Shown here: positions 47,536 through 59,756 of the stretch, in pieces
Position numbering within the stretch: the first letter of the stretch is position 1
Layout of the letters: each line of letters begins with the position of its first letter
Source of the DNA: Rhexocercosporidium sp. MPI-PUGE-AT-0058
Taxonomy: Eukaryota; Ascomycota; Leotiomycetes; Helotiales
NCBI GenBank assembly: GCA_020746875.1
Contig: JAGTJL010000040.1
Span: forward strand, 1-64,000
Length of the DNA stretch: 64,000 nucleotides
Direction of reading: 5' to 3'
The notes under the pieces: model-generated
What the model was told of the DNA's origin: nothing
The model's database searches: none
What the model saw: only the letters and a program-made list of their open reading frames with translations
Made by a program: the position numbers and the translations under genes

Positions 47536-48010
47536 TTAACCGAATATTAAACTAGAATCGGAAGTACTTATATTAACGTTATTTAATAAGTTAGATATCT
47601 TTTTACGAAAAGCACGAGTCTCCTTTAATAACGCTACTAACGCTTTCTTCTCGGTCTTTAGCGCCTCCGTCGAGGCAACTAAGTAAATAGAATCGATTTC
47701 GGTCGCGGCGGCGATTATAATAGCCTTATCCTTTGTTATTACGGCAGCGGAGAGGGCAGAGAATTCCTTATTCACGTACTAGGGGAGCTAAGTTATATGT
47801 TAGATACGGAGCTTTTACGGATTATTTCTGGAGTTAATTTCAAGATTTTACAACTTACGGAGACGTAAGAAGTCTTTTATTTTACGCAATAAGCGCATTT
47901 CTTTTTTTTTTTATTGTGGAAGAGGCAATTATGCGACGGAATCGTCGTTATGAGGCGGGCGCAGCGGAGGTAATATATACGGTAGATAGCCCGGAGGGCA
48001 CCGGCAAGAA
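47536..48010 (-). pseudogene. antisense accessory frame of copia C with Cys motif
   Basis: Minus strand, between pol and the 3' LTR. At 47903-47865 it reads KKCAYCVK*KTSY; with TAA as former CAA and TAC as former TGC this is C-x2-C-x6-C. Downstream, after a frameshift, 47775-47536 is open for 79 residues and Ala/Lys/Glu rich like a coiled coil ('ALKTEKKALVALLKETRAF'). The downstream block (47380-47216) also resembles the same place in gypsy D (44045-43908). Function unknown. Confidence 0.5.
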
Positions 48011-48449
48011 CGGGAATTAGTATTATATTACTCGTTAATATCCGAATTACTACCGGATCGATACTGAATCGATTTTAAATTAATGATAACTTACTTATTA
48101 TTATTGTTATTATTATTATTATTATTAGGTTTATAGAATCTGTTAGCACTTTATTTTTATATAAATCGATAATTCAGGGGTATAAACTCTATTAATATAA
48201 TTACTTAAGAGATCAAGTCGATTCCTGAGGGAGATTTCTCCTTATACTTATGATTAATCGATAATAGCAAGCACTTTAATAGCTAGCCAAGCTCCTCGTT
48301 TAGCTACTTATTATTTACTAATAGAGTTCGGCTCTTCTATTTCACTGCTACGGCTTCTTTCCTTAATATATTTTATTCCTTATTTTTTCATATATTCTTC
48401 TCTTTTACGTTTATAATTCTTATTATCTTTTTAAAAGAAGTTTTGCTTA

Positions 48450-48660
48450 TATTAATCCGTAAGGATTCTTACCGATATAAAACTCTAGCTTATAGCCGAA
48501 ACGGTAGGGTTTCGGTAGGGTTCCGGACCGATATATATATAAGGAGCTTTACTTCTATCTTAAGAGAATACACTTTATAACACCTTTAAAATCACTTAAT
48601 AATATCGATATTTATTCAGGTGACTTTGTTATTATATGTCCCGGTACAGTTATACCGACA
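48450..48660 (+). repeat. C 3' LTR
   Basis: 211 bp, starts TATTAATCCG and ends ATACCGACA, directly followed by ATAAG and the rest of the B LTR. Confidence 0.88.
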
Positions 48661-48665
48661 ATAAG

Positions 48666-48805
48666 AGCTTTATATTTAATTAAAAATAATATTTTAATTA
48701 TATTAATTATTATTTATTTTATTATACGTAATATACTTACTTCTCGATTATTAAAATTAACTTAATTTATTATATTTATACCGAGTAAATATACGGACTG
48801 TGATA
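48666..48805 (+). repeat. B 5' LTR, second part
   Basis: Continues the B LTR after copia C (AGCTTTATATTTAATT ... ACGGACTGTGATA). The matching part of the 3' LTR is about 55111-55249. Confidence 0.85.
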
Positions 48806-48889
48806 CTTTGAGCACCTTCTCGTTAAAAGTACCGACTTACGTATATTATGTTAACCCCTTTAATTAAAGGCTAAATACTTAGCTTATAA

Positions 48890-49870
48890 GGCAGTGTTAT
48901 TAGGACTCTTTTATTATTCGCGCTAATCTTTAAGAAAAAGAATTATAAAGAAAGCGAAGATAAAGAAATACTTAATATTTAAGATAATTTAACGTATGAA
49001 CTTAAGGAAACCTTAAAAGTTAAGTTCTTTAATATCTTTTAAGGAAATTAAAGGGACTTAAAGACTTTTATTTTTTAAATAAAACTTTATTAATATTTTA
49101 ACGACAATAAGTTCTTTATAAACGAAAGCTACGCCCTTTAAACGGTATTATACCTTAGAGGCGAGGCTATGTAATAGATCGAGCTATTTCTTAAGGACTA
49201 TTTTAAATATAAAGCCACTTATAAAGCTATGCTCGCTACGCAAATTATGTTTAAAACCTAAAAAGGATTTAAAAAAGAAATTCGACGAATATTTAATAAT
49301 ATTAATAAGATTAAGACGACGAAAACCTATTTATACGGCCTAAAGCAAGTTAATAATATAATAGCTTACGCTATGGAATTCTAGAAACACGTTAATAAGA
49401 TTAATTAGAACTCTTAATTACTTATTAGCTATTATCGACGAAGGCTTAAAGATTATATTCGATTAAAACTTATTAAGATTAATCCTTAAGCGAGAGACAT
49501 TCTTACCTTTATTAAGTAAACCGTCCGAATTAATAACCGCCTACACGAGTTTAAACGCAAACAGTAGACGTACGTAAGAAAGGGCTAGAGGTAGTTTGGC
49601 TACCGATAAAATAAAGGCCGCTAACGATAGGATAACCTTAAAGATAACTAATAGTCGGATTTTATGGAGTATAATGCCACTTATAAAAGAGGAAAGGGCG
49701 AAGCACGATAAGAGGGATTATTAAAAGAAGTTATAAATAAACGATATAAAAAGAAGCTATATTATAAATATAGCCTTTCGGGACATATGGCGAGCTTATA
49801 CCGTAAGAAGGGCATTAAGAAAAAGTAATTTAACTTTATAAAACGAAAGGCTTATAATATTACCGGTATA
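48890..49870 (+). pseudogene. gag of gypsy B
   Basis: A degraded plus-strand frame with capsid-like text ('LYLRGEAM', 'RLKDYIRLKLI'). The zinc knuckle at 49760-49803 reads 'YYKYSLSGHMASLY'; with TAY as former TGY it is C-x2-C-x4-H-x4-C with the His intact. Limits approximate. Confidence 0.7.
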
Positions 49871-50599
49871 CTTCTTTTACTTTTATTAAAAGAAGTTTAA
49901 ATTAACGCTATTTACCGTTATATAATAATAAACGAATTTAACGCTAATTACATTAATAGTCAAATCGAAGGCGACGGCGGTAAAGAAAGCAGCGAGTAAA
50001 GCGAAACAGACGACAATTATATTTACTAACACATAATAAGCCCTAAGTCTACTAACTAGACCTAATAAAACAAACGATATGTCTAATAGCGGGTATTCGA
50101 AACCATACGTAGGACATAAAGCCCGGAGGATATGACTAATGTCGAGAGAAGCGAGGACTTTTAGTACTAAGGCAATGCCATGCCATTAGGATTAGCACTC
50201 TCCGGACCCCAAAAGCGTGAAGTCTGGCGGGTTACTTAGCGGAAGAAGCACTTTACCCGCGAGGCTCTTAATATTAAGTATTAAACGAACTTCGACACAA
50301 GAATTACTTATATTAAATTAAGAACCGTTTTACGCGGAGGGCCGTCATAAGGTAAGGAATACGAGGTAGTCTTTTAAAGTAACTTACGTATCGCTTAAAA
50401 GACGGCAAACGTCGAGAATAGCGTTTTTCGAACATACGTTTAATTAATTCTAATCGACGAAATACTATTTCGGTAAATAGTAATATAAATAAACGTAAGA
50501 AACGTATAAGAAGTCATTGCGAAGACATTACGGAACCGAATATAAGTCAACTTTTAAGACGACTTAAAGACTTATTACAAAAGACCTTTTAAATCTTTT

Positions 50600-53500
50600 A
50601 TATTCTTAGGTACGTACTAATTATACCGTATTTTATACGAGGATTTAAAGAATTAATAATAAGAAAATATATTAATTAAAGAAGTTTACGTCGAAAGAAT
50701 AGACTTACGTATGCTTATAGCTTTTAGAAAAGATAACTACTTAACTTTTAACGTCGATATTAAAAGAGTGAAACTATAGGTTATAATAGATTTTGGAGCG
50801 TAAGAAAACTTTATATTTTTTATTATTATAATTTAATATTTCTTACTTATTAAAGTCAAGAAGGACGGGTATTAATTAATATTCGCCGATAGAGGACTTA
50901 CCGTAAACGACTTAATTAATATATAAATAAAACTATTATATATAAGGATTAGCGGATACTTTAAATATATTTAATTTAATATAATTAAGATTAAAAGACA
51001 CGATATTATCTTAAGTCTATTATAAATGTAACTTTATAATCCGAAAATTAATTAAAAAACGCGGAAGTTAAAATTTAATAATTATAAAGGCTGTTTTTAA
51101 AATAGAAAAGTAGTTAAAGGCTTAAGAGGGTTAAGCGTAACTTTTAAGGAAAAGCTAAGGGACAGGGTAACGAGCCCCGTGACGGTCGACATACTATTAA
51201 AATATAGGCGATTTAAGGCATTATTTAAAGAGGAATTAAGTAATAGCGCCTTACTTAAACACTAAGACTATAATTATCGGATTAAATTAGCTAAAGGCAT
51301 AAAGCTAATATTTTAACTATTATGGGAATATTTAGCCATAAACTTAATAATAATTAAGAAATATATTAATAAAAACTTAATAAAAGGATTTATTTAAGAG
51401 TTTAAATCCCTTTAAAAAAGTAATGTCTTCTTCACGGCAAAAAAGGACGACGGATAAAGAATATACATCGACTACCGTCGATTAAATAATGTCACTAAAA
51501 AGGATTATTACGCATTACTTTTAGCTAAAGAGTTACGCGATAGGCTTAACGGCGCTAAAATCTTTACTTAATTAGACCTACGAGGCGTGTATAATTTTAT
51601 AAGAATAATTAAAAAAGAAAAAGAAAAAATAGTATTTCGTATACGTTTTAATTATTATAAGTATACAGTCATGCCCTTCGGACTGATTAACGCGCCTATT
51701 ATATTTTAGCGTTTAATTAATAATATTTTACGGCAATATTTAAACGTAATATATATATATTATTTAAATAATAGTTTAGTTTACTTTAAGACAAAAAAAT
51801 AACACGTAAAAGACGTTATAATAATATTAAAAAAGCTAAAGGCTTTCTTAATATTCTTAAAGCTTAAAAAGTATTATTTTTATAAAAAAGAAGTTACTTT
51901 CTTAAGATATATAATCATTATTACAGGACTAATTATGAACCTTTAAAAGGTTAAGATAGTCGTCGAGTGAACTAGACTTATAAATATTAAAAAAGTATAA
52001 TCTTTCTTAAGATTTATTAACTTTTACCGACGATTCGTTTAAAACTATTTAAAGATTGCCGCATTATTTATAAAGTTAATATATAAAGATAAAAACTTTA
52101 ATTAAAATAATAAAATAAAAACAGCCTTTCGAGACCTTAAGGAAGCCTTTATTAAAGAATTAGTCCTTATGTTCTTCGATGTAAATAAGGAAATCATAAT
52201 AAAAACAGACGCTTTTAATTATATTATTAAAGCCGTGCTAAGTCAACCGGGCAAGGACAGTAAATAGTAATTAATTATATACTATTCGCGGAAACTCTCG
52301 CTAATAAAACTCAATTATAATATTTATAATAAGGAATTACTAGGAGCTATGGACGTAATACGCGAATAAAAGGTCTATCTTAAGGGGTCGCCTTATAAAG
52401 TACGGATCTTAACGGATTATAAAAATCTCATTTACTTTACGATTATTAAGAAACTAAACCGACGATAAGTTTAATAATATAAAATACTTTTATAATTAAA
52501 CTTCGATTTTTATATATTAAAGGAATAAAAAATATTAAGACCGACGCTTTTAATAAAAAATTAAAATATCTTATAAATAAAACACATAAGTCACATATTA
52601 TATTTAAAAAGAATAACGACTCGCTAATAGTTAATTATAAGTAACTAGTAATAATAAGCTAAATCCCCGAGAAAATCTGGAAAAGCTACGTTAACGACTC
52701 AGTAATAATTAAATAAAAGAAGTAATTAAGTAAAGGATTCTCTTTTATTAATATTAGAGCTCTTTTATATTAAGAACGAATTTATGTCTTAATAAGGAAT
52801 AAGGTAGACTTTGTTAAAGAATAATATAAGCTACCGGCTTATAAATATTAAGGAATAGCTAAAACATTATTAAGGCTTTTTAAGGAATATTACTTCTTAA
52901 AAATAAGGAAAGTAATTAAAGACGTAATTTTATTATATAATATATATATATAAAATAAAGCAAACTATTATGCGCCGTATAAACTCATAAAGTCGCCGAC
53001 GACACCGCCGCGCTTATAAAAGTCAATCGCCTTAAACTTTATAGTCGAACTACTACCTTTAAAGGATTTAATCACCGGAATCACTTACGATTTAATTTAC
53101 GTAATAACAGATAAAACAATAAAATACGCGTATATAATACTAATACTAAGCACACAAAATACGCTAATAATAGCGTAAGTATTCCTCTAAACGATTTTCG
53201 CAAATCATAGAATACTAAACGAGGTTATCTTAAATAAAAATAAACTCTTTACCTTAAAATTTTAAAAAATATTAATATTATTCTTAAGAATAAAATAAAA
53301 AATATTAATAATATTCTACTCTTAAACCGACGGCTAAATAAAACGAATCAATTAAATAATAAAGACTTATTTTTAATATTACGTAAACTATAAATAAGAC
53401 GACTGAGTTTAACTACTCTTAACCGCTTAATTTATATATAATAACGTAGATTAAAAGACTATTAAAGTATTGCCGTTCTATATAAATTATAAGTATAACC

Positions 53501-54110
53501 CGACGGCATATAATACACCGATTACAGGTTAAGGGACTGCGTATAAAGCCATATTATAAAAGGATAAGTTTAAGTAATTATATAACAAATTATTAACGGA
53601 TATTTTATTTATTATATAAAGATTAGCTATTTATTATAATAAAAAGCGTAGTATAAAACTAACGCTAAAGAAGGGGGATAAGGTTTACTTACTTAAAAAG
53701 AATATTACGATTAAGCGACTAAGTAATAAATTAAATTATAAAAAGCTAGGATTATTTAAAATTGTAAAAGTTAAAGGATTAATTAATTATTAATTAATAC
53801 TCTCGAAAACTATAAATATTCACTTAGTATTTTATATATCTCTCCTTAAACTAGCACTGCTAGGGGCATTACTAGCCCTTATTACAAAAGTATAACCGGT
53901 GAGTTTAAACGTTAAATATAATATCGAAATTATTTTAAATTATTAATATTTCCGCGACGTTATTAAATACTTAATTAAATGAAAAGGGTATTTATAATCC
54001 GAAAATACTTAAAAACCTAAGTCTAACTTTTATTACTTTAAGTAACTCTAAAGGTTTTATTTACAAAACTTAAATTTATTTAAAAGATTAAATCCGCGAA
54101 GTTAAGTAAA
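50600..54110 (+). pseudogene. pol of gypsy B with chromodomain
   Basis: A protease-like segment lies near 50770. RT: 'LRDRLNGAKIFT*LDLRGVYNFIRI' (split here by a stop), 'VMPFGLINAP' at about 51668-51700, 'YLNNSLVY' at 51761-51784 (from YLDDILVY, both Asp now Asn). RNase H: 'KTDAFNYIIKAVLSQPGK' (about 52205) and 'RKLSLIKLNYNIYNKELL'. Integrase is poorly readable. Chromodomain at about 53925-54060: 'YFRDVIKYLIK' then 'KGYL*SENT*KPKSN', fitting a K-Y-L-V-K-W-K-G-Y pattern. Dead. Confidence 0.82.
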
Positions 54111-54112
54111 AC

Positions 54113-54574
54113 CTACTCGACTAAAGGGAATTCGGCGGAATCGACGGCGAATGGCGGAGTAAGCGGGCGAGTAGCAGAGGCCTCCTGCCTCTTTTTTTCC
54201 GTAGTCTCTTATGCCTTTATTTCTTTTAATTTATTTATATTCTTAAGGCCTTAATAAAATATTTTTACTTTTTGCTTTTTTAAAAACTTTTATTAATAAG
54301 CTAAGTAATTAAAGCGATTTATAGCCTTTTATAAGGCCGCGGTCATCTCCTCTTAAGCCCGTAAAAACTTATTACGCGCAGCCTTTTCTGCCTCGCGCGT
54401 CAAACGCTTTTTTACTTTTAACTTATCCTCTGCCTTTTCGAGAGCATTTTAGCTCTCGATTAAGAGCATTTCGACATCGCACTTCTTGTTAACTTTAATA
54501 TATTCTAAGCAACGACTCGACTCGGAGGATATTATGCACGTCTTATTATTTCAGGTATAAAACGTATAAAGCAT
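54113..54574 (-). pseudogene. antisense accessory frame of gypsy B with Cys motif and coiled coil
   Basis: Minus strand, ATG 54574-54572 to TAG 54115-54113, 153 codons in one register with RIP-type stops only. At 54511-54479 it reads C-L-E-Y-I-K-V-N-K-K-C; the TAT is probably a former TGT, giving C-x2-C-x6-C. A charged heptad-rich part follows ('NALEKAEDKLKVKKRL', 'TREAEKAARNKFLRA'), typical of a coiled coil. The C-terminus is 'TPPFAVDSAEFPLVE'. It converges with the end of pol. Function unknown. Confidence 0.6.
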
Positions 54575-54778
54575 TATTTCGAAACCGTTCTTTTCGATTT
54601 TATAAAATAAAGTAAATTATTTTCTTTTTCTTTTAAAAAGTGCCGTATTTTTTTCTTTAATATATATTTATTTAATTATAATAAAAAGAGAAGATAACTA
54701 TAAAATATATATAATATTTCCTTAAGCTATTTAAGCGTGAGGACTACGCTAGGCTAAGAAGGGAATAGTATTACGAAT

Positions 54779-55249
54779 GCCCCGCGTCTCGTAATATTAG
54801 ACCTTAGGATAGCGTAATACTTAAGACCGTAAGCTTAAGAGAGAAGGGGTTTTAAGAAAAGTATATTAAAAGAATATCGCTTTTAAAAGTATTCTTTTAA
54901 AAGACCTTAATACTTAGGATTTTATAAGTTATATATTATATAAATATTTTTATTAATAAACGACTAAAAGGTAAATAAGCTCTTAAATTACGCGACCTTC
55001 TTACGTGACGACCGCTAAGACCGATAGACCGCTAGAGGTCCAGCGGTCTTAGCGGTCGTAAGGGGAACGAAGGTTTTATATAAGACTAGTACGTTTACTA
55101 TTAAATAAGAGCTTTATATTTAATTAAAAATAATATTTTAATTATATTAGTTATTATTTATTCTATTATACGTAATATACTTACTTCTCAATTATTAAGA
55201 TTAATTTAACCCACCGTATTTACACTGAGTAAATACACGGACTGTAACA
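54779..55249 (+). repeat. B 3' LTR
   Basis: 471 bp, TATTACGAATGCCCC ... GACTGTAACA, followed by GTTCT. Confidence 0.9.
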
Positions 55250-55254
55250 GTTCT

Positions 55255-57816
55255 TTAAATTTGAACAAAAATATAAAATACAATTAAAGCTTTATATTAT
55301 ATAATCGAGTCTTATTAAGATTAATTAATTATTACTTATTACCGAGAGGGATAAGCAATAAAGTGCAATTAATACTAATTAGCTTATAAATTAAAACACT
55401 TAAATCGCGCGGTTTAGCCAAAGATAGCAAAAGGAAAGAGTTATTAAGAATATTATAAGAGTAGTATTTTAACTTATTATTACGATAATTTAACGCAGTT
55501 ACCGAGAGGGACTGTATTAATTAAATTCGTAAAAGTAAACCGACCTCAGGTTTAGCTAACGATTCCTATTACTTTACGCGGTTGCCGAGAGGGACTGTAT
55601 TAGCAGGCTTTTAGAATTAAATTAAATATATAAAAAAAAAACTAGTAAAAATAACTTATTAAATAACTCCTTATACTTTTAGTCTTACGAAGAGACTGAC
55701 GCGCGCATAAATATACTATTCTTCGAAATCCGACTTCGATATCCTACTTTACCCTACTATAATACTTCAAAAGATTTCCATACTTACATAATTACAAAAC
55801 ACTAAACCTTAAATACTTTACAATAAGTAAAATCACTTAAATATAGCTCGCTTATACTATAACTTAGACGGCTTTAAGGATAAGGAATTATTATATAGCG
55901 TACTACTCGACCGACTCTTATCGAGATACGATAGACCTCTTAACAAACTATTATTAAAGTAATACGTAAATACTAAAAGCAGTCGTTAATAAAAAAAAAA
56001 ACTCAAATACGCGGCAAGACGAGGTAATAGAAACTTATTATACTTCAAATAATTAAAAAGCAATTGTGTCGACTTTTATAAACAAATTAAATAATATAAA
56101 AAAAGAATCTTTTAATAGAATAACTTATAATACGAATTTTACGACGATTTTATAAATTAATAAAAAAGTAATTAAAAGAACGTTAAGATAAGCAACTTAA
56201 ATATAATAGTACGAGTATTATAATTACGTGAAATTAACGTTAGCTTTATAAAACTACTTACCGATGCTCTTCAAACTTATTAATAATTAAAAAAACCACC
56301 GGAATAAGAGGATAAAAATATTATTTAGTTATTTAAAAGAAAAAAGATAATAATTAACTTAATTTACTTAAAAAATCGCTAAAAAGAAATACATTAGGCA
56401 GAGCTATAATATAGAGAAGTAGACTAATATACTACGTAATAATCAAGAAAAGGCAAATAAATTACGTAATTATTAAAGGTTTATTATAGCTTACTACTAG
56501 CAGCACAAGCAATGATAAATTAAGCTCGATCTTTATATTAAGAAATACTAAATCTATAATCTTTATATTAGGAAACACTATGTCTGCGACTTTTAAATCT
56601 AATATTAAAATAATAAATTATAATACTTTTAAGGAATTAACGCCTTTAGCCTCATGCCGGTTAACTAAAGTATTTAAATACACGTACCTATTAAAAGGAA
56701 CTATTTTATTAATAACAGCACCGAATACTGAAGACATAATATATAAAGTCAACTTACTTTACCCCTTAAGTGCGTGTAACTACGGAACCGACTTAATAAA
56801 GAGTATAATAATACCTTAATATCTGCAAAAAAATCGAGAGGCGGACGTCCGCCAATTGCGCTAAAGGCGCTATTCTGGCGCTTTTAAAGCTAAAGTTAAT
56901 GTCGAAAATTTTAAGGACAGTTTCTTATTATAGTAAATTAAAAGCGCGCCGAAGGCGTAAAAAGCGCCGAAAGGCCGAAATAGACTAGCGTATTATAACC
57001 TTACTTTTAAAAATAAGGCTTTATTATTTTATTTTATTTATTATATTAATAAGGTTTGTAAAAGTATTAATAATATTAATAATATATTAATAATATTATT
57101 AATATAGCTCTTATAACGCCCGATTAGGGCTAAGGCCGGCTAGCGTGCGCATATAATTTACCCGAAACGAACGATTTTCTTATTATAATGTTTTTAGCGT
57201 AGATATTTATAACGTAAGAGCTTTAGCGAGACTAGTTTTTAGGACGTGTTCGACGAAATATAAGCGAAACTTAAAATTAACGCTAATTTAACCGGATTTA
57301 GTTAATAAAAAACGCTAAAATATATTCTTTTTAAAATTATAATATTTTAGCGTTTAAATTATATTTATAAAAATTACTTAATTAAGCTTAGCATTTATTA
57401 AAATAAATTAATACTTTTAATATTAACGACCGATTAAAAATTAAAAAGGCGGTTTTAAGCGTTAAAAGCGGCTTTTTAACGAAAATAGCGAAAATAGCGG
57501 ATTCGATTCTGGGCGTCTACGAAATTTTTTACTGATGAACCTATAGTAACGATAATAAGCTAACGATTACTACAATAAGCTACCGTTACTACTACTTATA
57601 TAAGAATGTAAAAGACTCAGACAAAAGCTAATATAATTAGAGAAGATATATCGTATAAAAGACAAATATGCCGGTATTAGCGATATATTTAGTCTTAAAC
57701 TTAATATCTTTTACGATTATTATATAAGAGCCGACTTTAAGCAGAGACGATTATGCGAAAGCCTTTTCAATAATATTATAAAGAGACGTATAAACGTATT
57801 ATTATAATAGTTTAAT
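55255..57816. other. RIP-mutated DNA of unknown type, with short repeats
   Basis: Three TT(A/G)CCGAGAGGGA modules at 55339, 55499 and 55582, two of them extended to GACTGTATTA. A plus-strand frame at about 55870-56330 reads as protein with RIP stops ('DGFKDKELLYSVLLDRLLSRYDRPL') but I do not recognise it. A perfect 14-bp palindrome GGCGGACGTCCGCC lies at 56840-56853, and a CpG-rich, frame-poor stretch runs from 56855 to 57150. The last 300 bp before the LTR at 57817 shows nothing. Confidence 0.4.
56580..56819 (+). CDS. unassigned 79-residue open frame in RIP-mutated DNA
   Basis: ATG (MSATFKSNIKII) to TAA, open although its surroundings are full of stops. No motif is recognised. Just upstream a 30-bp unit (TCTTTATATTA(A/G)GAAA(T/C)ACTA) occurs twice, at about 56529 and 56560. 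It may be chance or the least mutated exon of an unknown element. No function is proposed. Confidence 0.2.
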   Translation: MSATFKSNIKIINYNTFKELTPLASCRLTKVFKYTYLLKGTILLITAPNTEDIIYKVNLLYPLSACNYGTDLIKSIIIP

Positions 57817-58001
57817 TGTAGTGTAGAAGTGGATTAAAGCGCTGTGAGCAGTTATAGTTGAATTAAAATAATTAAAATGTTATTTTAAAAGCTTTAAGAA
57901 TTAAGAGAAAACAGTTATTTTCCTAAAAGCGGTTTACAGTAGCAGAACTTAATTAGGTTACGTATAATACTAAGAGAATAACTGCCCGTGCTTATACGAC
58001 A
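57817..58001 (-). repeat. A2 LTR
   Basis: 185 bp, TGTAGTGTAGAAGTGG ... TTATACGACA. Matches both A1 LTRs and the solo LTR at 2235. Confidence 0.88.
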
Positions 58002-58261
58002 CACCCCTTAAGCAATTAATAATAATAAGCTATTATTATTATAATTAGCTGTATTAAGCGAGAGTAAATAATAAAAAAGAATTAAGTAAATAAATTTACT
58101 TATATATAGTAATTAAATAAATAACCTGACTATATAAACTAACGATTTTTTCATTAAACTTAAACTTATAAATACTCGATAATATACAGATCGACTGCTC
58201 TCGATTTACTACTTAATTAATCTATTAATTAATTAATTAATCAACTGCTCCCTTTAATACT

Positions 58262-59540
58262 ATAGATGTTTCTAAGCGCTCCGCCAGAATCGTTATAAAA
58301 GAGCGACGATTTGCTCGCCAAAGTAAGGTAAGTAGCTCGATTTTCGATTTATTAATTTCGATTTATTAATTGAAGATCGATTAATTAAAATTAATTAATC
58401 GAAGATTAGTTAATTAAAAATTACTTAATTAAAGAATAATTATTAACTTATAATAAGTCAGAATTATTATAAATAGCAAAAAGAAGGTCGTCGTTAAGAC
58501 AAGACTTTCGGCTGCTTCTGTCCCCGCCCCCGCTCCTCGCCGTATCGCTATTGCTCTCCGGGCTTTAAAGCAGCTAATAAGTGCTTATATAATAATTTAT
58601 TTAAATTATATTAATAACGCTTTTTAAATGAAAAGTAGCGGTTAATATTATAATACCGTTAATAAAAGTGCTCGCTGCTTTACTTACTCGTCCGGCTATA
58701 AATACGTAATTACTCCCGCTATTACTTAAGCTCTTTTCCTTATATATTATAATACGTTAAAAAATAAAGTTAATAAAAAAATAAATCGATTTAATTATTT
58801 CTTTCTCGCTTTTTGATTTATTATTGATTTTTTTAAGAGTTAAAATAATTAAGAATCCCGGTCCGTGCCGCTTTTAAGAATAGTAATATTAATAGAGTTA
58901 TTATTACTAGCGCTATTATTAGTTTTAGTAATAAAATTGCTTTAAGAGCTGCTAATAAATTCGGAAGTAATAATAGAAATAATAATAATAAGAAAAACGG
59001 TAAGTTATTCGTTTTATTTTTAAAAAATTAAATTAATTTAATTAATTTCTTAAAAGAAAAAAAAGAGCTTTTAGCTGCTTTTATAACTTATACTTATATT
59101 ATTAAAAAGAAGATTACTGCCGCTACAGGTGCTCTTTTCGTTAAAAAGAGTAATAAGAGAATAATTAATTATCTTATTATTATTACTATTGCTAAAACTG
59201 CTACTGCCGAGGCTATTACCGGAGCTGCTCGCGCTTATGGCTTAAATCTTAGCGTTCTGCCTTTTTAGGTTATATTTACTCGTGGAGTTATTCTTATTCT
59301 TAAGCAAGAAGCTTAAGCTACTTACGTTAAAAAGTTAATTAATATAATAATTAATACTTTAAGCGAGCTAATTCGGAAGGTTTTAAGCCTTCTTCTTTTT
59401 AATAAATAAGTTACTCTTTTATTTTTTAAAGCTTAAGAACCTCTTACTTTTTAAATATCCTCTTATATTTTAAAAACTAAAGCTTACGTTTGCCTTTGAA
59501 TTAAAGAATCGTTAAGAGTAATTAACTCTTTAAAATACAA
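58262..59540 (+). pseudogene. antisense accessory gene of copia A2
   Basis: Same layout as the A1 copy. Exon 1 is 58262-58327 ('DVSKRSARIVIKERRFARQS'), then a canonical GTAAGT at 58328 and GTCAG ending at 58461. Exon 2 has the Ala/Pro stretch ('RLSAASVPAPAPRR') and 'SARCFTYSSGYKYV', where Tyr replaces Cys and His by RIP. The second intron's 5' site is mutated (GTAAGT to ATAAAT), and exon 3 repeats the Lys/Glu-rich part. A small indel relative to A1 lies at the exon 2 start. The 3' end is approximate. Confidence 0.65.
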
Positions 59541-59756
59541 TGATTTATACCCTCGAGCTTAATTAATCTTTAATAAAATAAAATTATAAATAGAAATTTA
59601 TAAAAAAGAATTTTATAAAGGAATATATAATAATATAAATAAAGCTCTTTAATTAAAAAATAAGCTTATTATATAATTATTTTAAGAATAAATAAAAAGT
59701 AAAGAATATATATAAAAGATTACTTTAAAGCGAGTTTCTTAAAAGAATTACTTTAG

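Larger units (their letters stand above)
34086..48660 (+). mobile_element. Ty1/copia retrotransposon C, split by gypsy D
   Basis: TSD ATAAG (34081-34085 and 48661-48665) within the B 5' LTR. LTRs of 211 bp. Its own length without D is about 7.35 kb. Gag and integrase lie left of D; RT and RNase H lie right of it. An antisense frame sits before the 3' LTR. Confidence 0.9.
33745..55249 (+). mobile_element. Ty3/gypsy chromovirus B, split by copia C
   Basis: TSD GTTCT at 33740-33744 and 55250-55254. The 5' LTR is 33745-34085 plus 48666-48805, the 3' LTR is 54779-55249. Without C and its TSD the element is about 6.9 kb. Order: gag with zinc knuckle, protease region, RT, RNase H, integrase, chromodomain, then an antisense frame before the 3' LTR. 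Confidence 0.9.
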
